Part shown: one piece after another, positions 31,864 through 32,823 of the stretch | Layout: each line of letters starts with the position of its first letter | How positions within the stretch are numbered: position 1 is the first letter of the stretch | NCBI GenBank assembly: GCA_020720045.1 | Contig: DYPH01000059.1 | Span: 1 to 32,823 of the forward strand | Reading direction: 5' to 3' | Origin: Sorangium cellulosum | GTDB taxonomy: Bacteria; Myxococcota_A; Polyangia; Polyangiales; Polyangiaceae | Length of the DNA: 32,823 nucleotides | Notes under the pieces: model-generated | What the model was told of the DNA's origin: nothing | Database searches by the model: none | Seen by the model: the letters and a program-made list of their open reading frames with translations, nothing else | Program-made: the position numbers and the translations under genes

Positions 31864-32655
31864 CTAGGGATGAAGCTCGGGCGAAGACCGGAGAACGAAC
31901 GAAAGCAGTTCATCGCGGGCGGTGGGGCGGAACCGGCGGGGGGCGCCGCCTCTTCGAAGCTCACTTGCCGCCGTTCGGGCACCGACGATCGGCATCGCGG
32001 CGACGATCGCCGAGAGCGCTGCGTGGAAAGCCTCCCACGCCGGTACCGGATCACGAGCCGTTTCCAGGGCAAAGGCGACGGCGCGGTCGACCACCTGCCA
32101 CGTCGCTGCGGCCCGCGTCGAAGGCGGTGAGGAAACGGCGAGCATTGATGCGGGTGCTCGTCCGCCCGGAACCGCCAACGGCGGTGAGGAAACGGCGAGC
32201 ATGGATGCGGGTGCTCGTCCGCCCGGAACCGCCAACGGCGGTGAGGAAACGGCGAGCATGGATGCGGGTGCTCGTCCGCCCGGAACCGCCAACGGCGGTG
32301 AGGAAACGGCGAGCACGGATGCCGGTACGTGGACGACCGGGACGACGAGCGGACCGCCGGCCCGAAGACTCCGTGCCGACGAACGAAGCGTCCGAGCCAC
32401 GCCATCCGACGACCCAAACGAGGCGCCCCAAACGACCCCGGCAAGCGAAAGCAACGCCGCCGCAAACCGCCCCCAATCGCCGTTTGCGGCGAGGAGGTAG
32501 GCGAGCGCGAGCGGCTCCGTGGAGACGTCCCAGCCGACATGGGTCGCGCACCAGAGCTCCGACGGCGAGAGCTCCCCCGAGAGCCACGCGCGGACGTTTG
32601 CGCCGAGCATCGGTTCGGTCACCTCATCCACATCGTCGCGCGTTCCGTCGGCCAT
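31864..32655 (-). CDS. Unknown protein with 19-aa repeats in its middle
   Basis: 263 aa from the ATG at 32655, with no clear RBS. The N-terminal 95 residues are helical (GANVRAWLSGELSPSELWCA, LALAYLLAANGDWGRFAAAL). A linker follows with about 3.5 copies of VPGGRAPASMLAVSSPPLA from a 57-bp DNA repeat. The C-terminal 85 residues are again helical (TWQVVDRAVAFALETARDP, WEAFHAALSAIVAAMPIVG). Helices appear to continue on either side of the repeat, as if it expanded inside a pre-existing domain. I recognise no family. It is upstream of the gene with 15-aa repeats, so both genes of this likely operon carry minisatellites. Confidence 0.65.
   Translation of the reverse strand: MADGTRDDVDEVTEPMLGANVRAWLSGELSPSELWCATHVGWDVSTEPLALAYLLAANGDWGRFAAALLSLAGVVWGASFGSSDGVARTLRSSARSLRAGGPLVVPVVHVPASVLAVSSPPLAVPGGRAPASMLAVSSPPLAVPGGRAPASMLAVSSPPLAVPGGRAPASMLAVSSPPSTRAAATWQVVDRAVAFALETARDPVPAWEAFHAALSAIVAAMPIVGARTAASELRRGGAPRRFRPTARDELLSFVLRSSPELHP
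32123..32345. repeat. 57-bp minisatellite (about 3.9 units)
   Basis: Units start at 32123, 32180, 32237 and 32294. The fourth is partial and diverges near its end. 57 bp is 19 codons, so the frame is kept. Five of six frames are free of stops; the third plus frame has TGA. Minus-strand reading is VPGGRAPASMLAVSSPPLA. Confidence 0.93.
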
Positions 32656-32721
32656 CGGAGAAAGTGTCGCACATCCGCGACAGTCGACGCCAATTCCGGC
32701 TTCGGCAACTCAAGCGTGCAG

Positions 32722-32823
32722 TTACGCGTCCGTCCGCGGAGCGGGAGACGGCGCGGAGTTCTCTGCAAACGCGTCCGTCCGCGGAGCGGGAGACGGCGCG
32801 GAGTTCTCTGCAAACGCGTCCGT
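32722..32823 (-). CDS. 3' end of a gene finishing in the 45-bp repeat (partial)
   Basis: The minus-strand frame entering from the right edge reads two copies of TDAFAENSAPSPAPR, then TDA and TAA (32722-32724), 33 residues within the window. The stop falls exactly at the end of the repeat, so the repeat would form the protein's C-terminus. A second open frame through the same repeat (LQRTPRRLPLRGRTR) runs on to 32619, so which frame is used is uncertain. Confidence 0.35.
   Translation of the reverse strand, partial: TDAFAENSAPSPAPRTDAFAENSAPSPAPRTDA
32723..32823. repeat. 45-bp minisatellite, right-edge array
   Basis: Units start at about 32723, 32768 and 32813, cut by the window end. They carry GAGTTCTCTGCA where the internal array has GAGGTCTCCACG, and GCGGAGCGG where the internal and left arrays have GCGAAGCGG. 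The last 13 bases equal bases 2-14 of the window. Confidence 0.93.

Overview
The window is high-GC DNA (visibly about two-thirds G+C) with tightly packed genes, many ATGA overlaps, Asp/Ala/Gly-rich lipoproteins with cysteine-rich ectodomains, a transmembrane Ser/Thr kinase, an Rhs protein and coding minisatellites. This combination points to a myxobacterium of the Sorangium/Polyangium/Labilithrix type. That is an inference from gene style; no rRNA or other taxonomic marker is present. Both window ends lie inside the same 45-bp tandem repeat, so the window is probably a contig that broke in repeats.

Layout. 1-6.7 kb is housekeeping and envelope: a partial membrane protein, a large degenerate cyclase/ATPase/TPR protein, pspA divergent from a 49-aa zinc-ribbon gene, lpdA, and a Cys-rich lipoprotein. 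6.8-11.6 kb looks like a small defence island on the minus strand: a DUF262 (GmrSD-type) gene overlapping a full-length hipA with no hipB, then an ABC-type ATPase overlapping a DUF4435/Toprim-like nuclease gene (PARIS-like architecture). 11.7-12.0 kb is a palindrome-rich 84-85-bp repeat with no gene. 12.0-17.0 kb holds a hypothetical gene and an Rhs locus: a lipoprotein-type N-terminal half, an Rhs core broken by a frameshift and a stop, an uncharacterised C-terminal tip, and an overlapping membrane-protein gene that could be its immunity protein.

17.2-25.5 kb carries two more members of the Cys-rich lipoprotein family seen at 5.9 kb, a HEAT-repeat/DUF4149 operon, two overlapping DppBC-like permease genes, another Cys-rich lipoprotein, and a lipoprotein with a long Ser/Gly/Thr linker and a NlpC/P60- or CHAP-like domain. 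25.7-31.2 kb holds five copies of a 43-bp palindromic repeat, a transmembrane Ser/Thr kinase, a divergent lipoprotein, and a minus-strand run of YfhL-type ferredoxin, frameshifted VWA lipoprotein and nucleosidase-like gene. 31.2-32.8 kb holds two unknown genes carrying in-frame 45-bp and 57-bp minisatellites, and the partial end of a third gene.

The most interesting points are the DUF262-HipA pair, the PARIS-like pair beside it, the 45-bp repeat that is open in all six frames and read in different frames in different genes, and a strongly over-represented palindrome TGCA-N3-TGCA (10 sites). All homology calls come from motif recognition without database searches.
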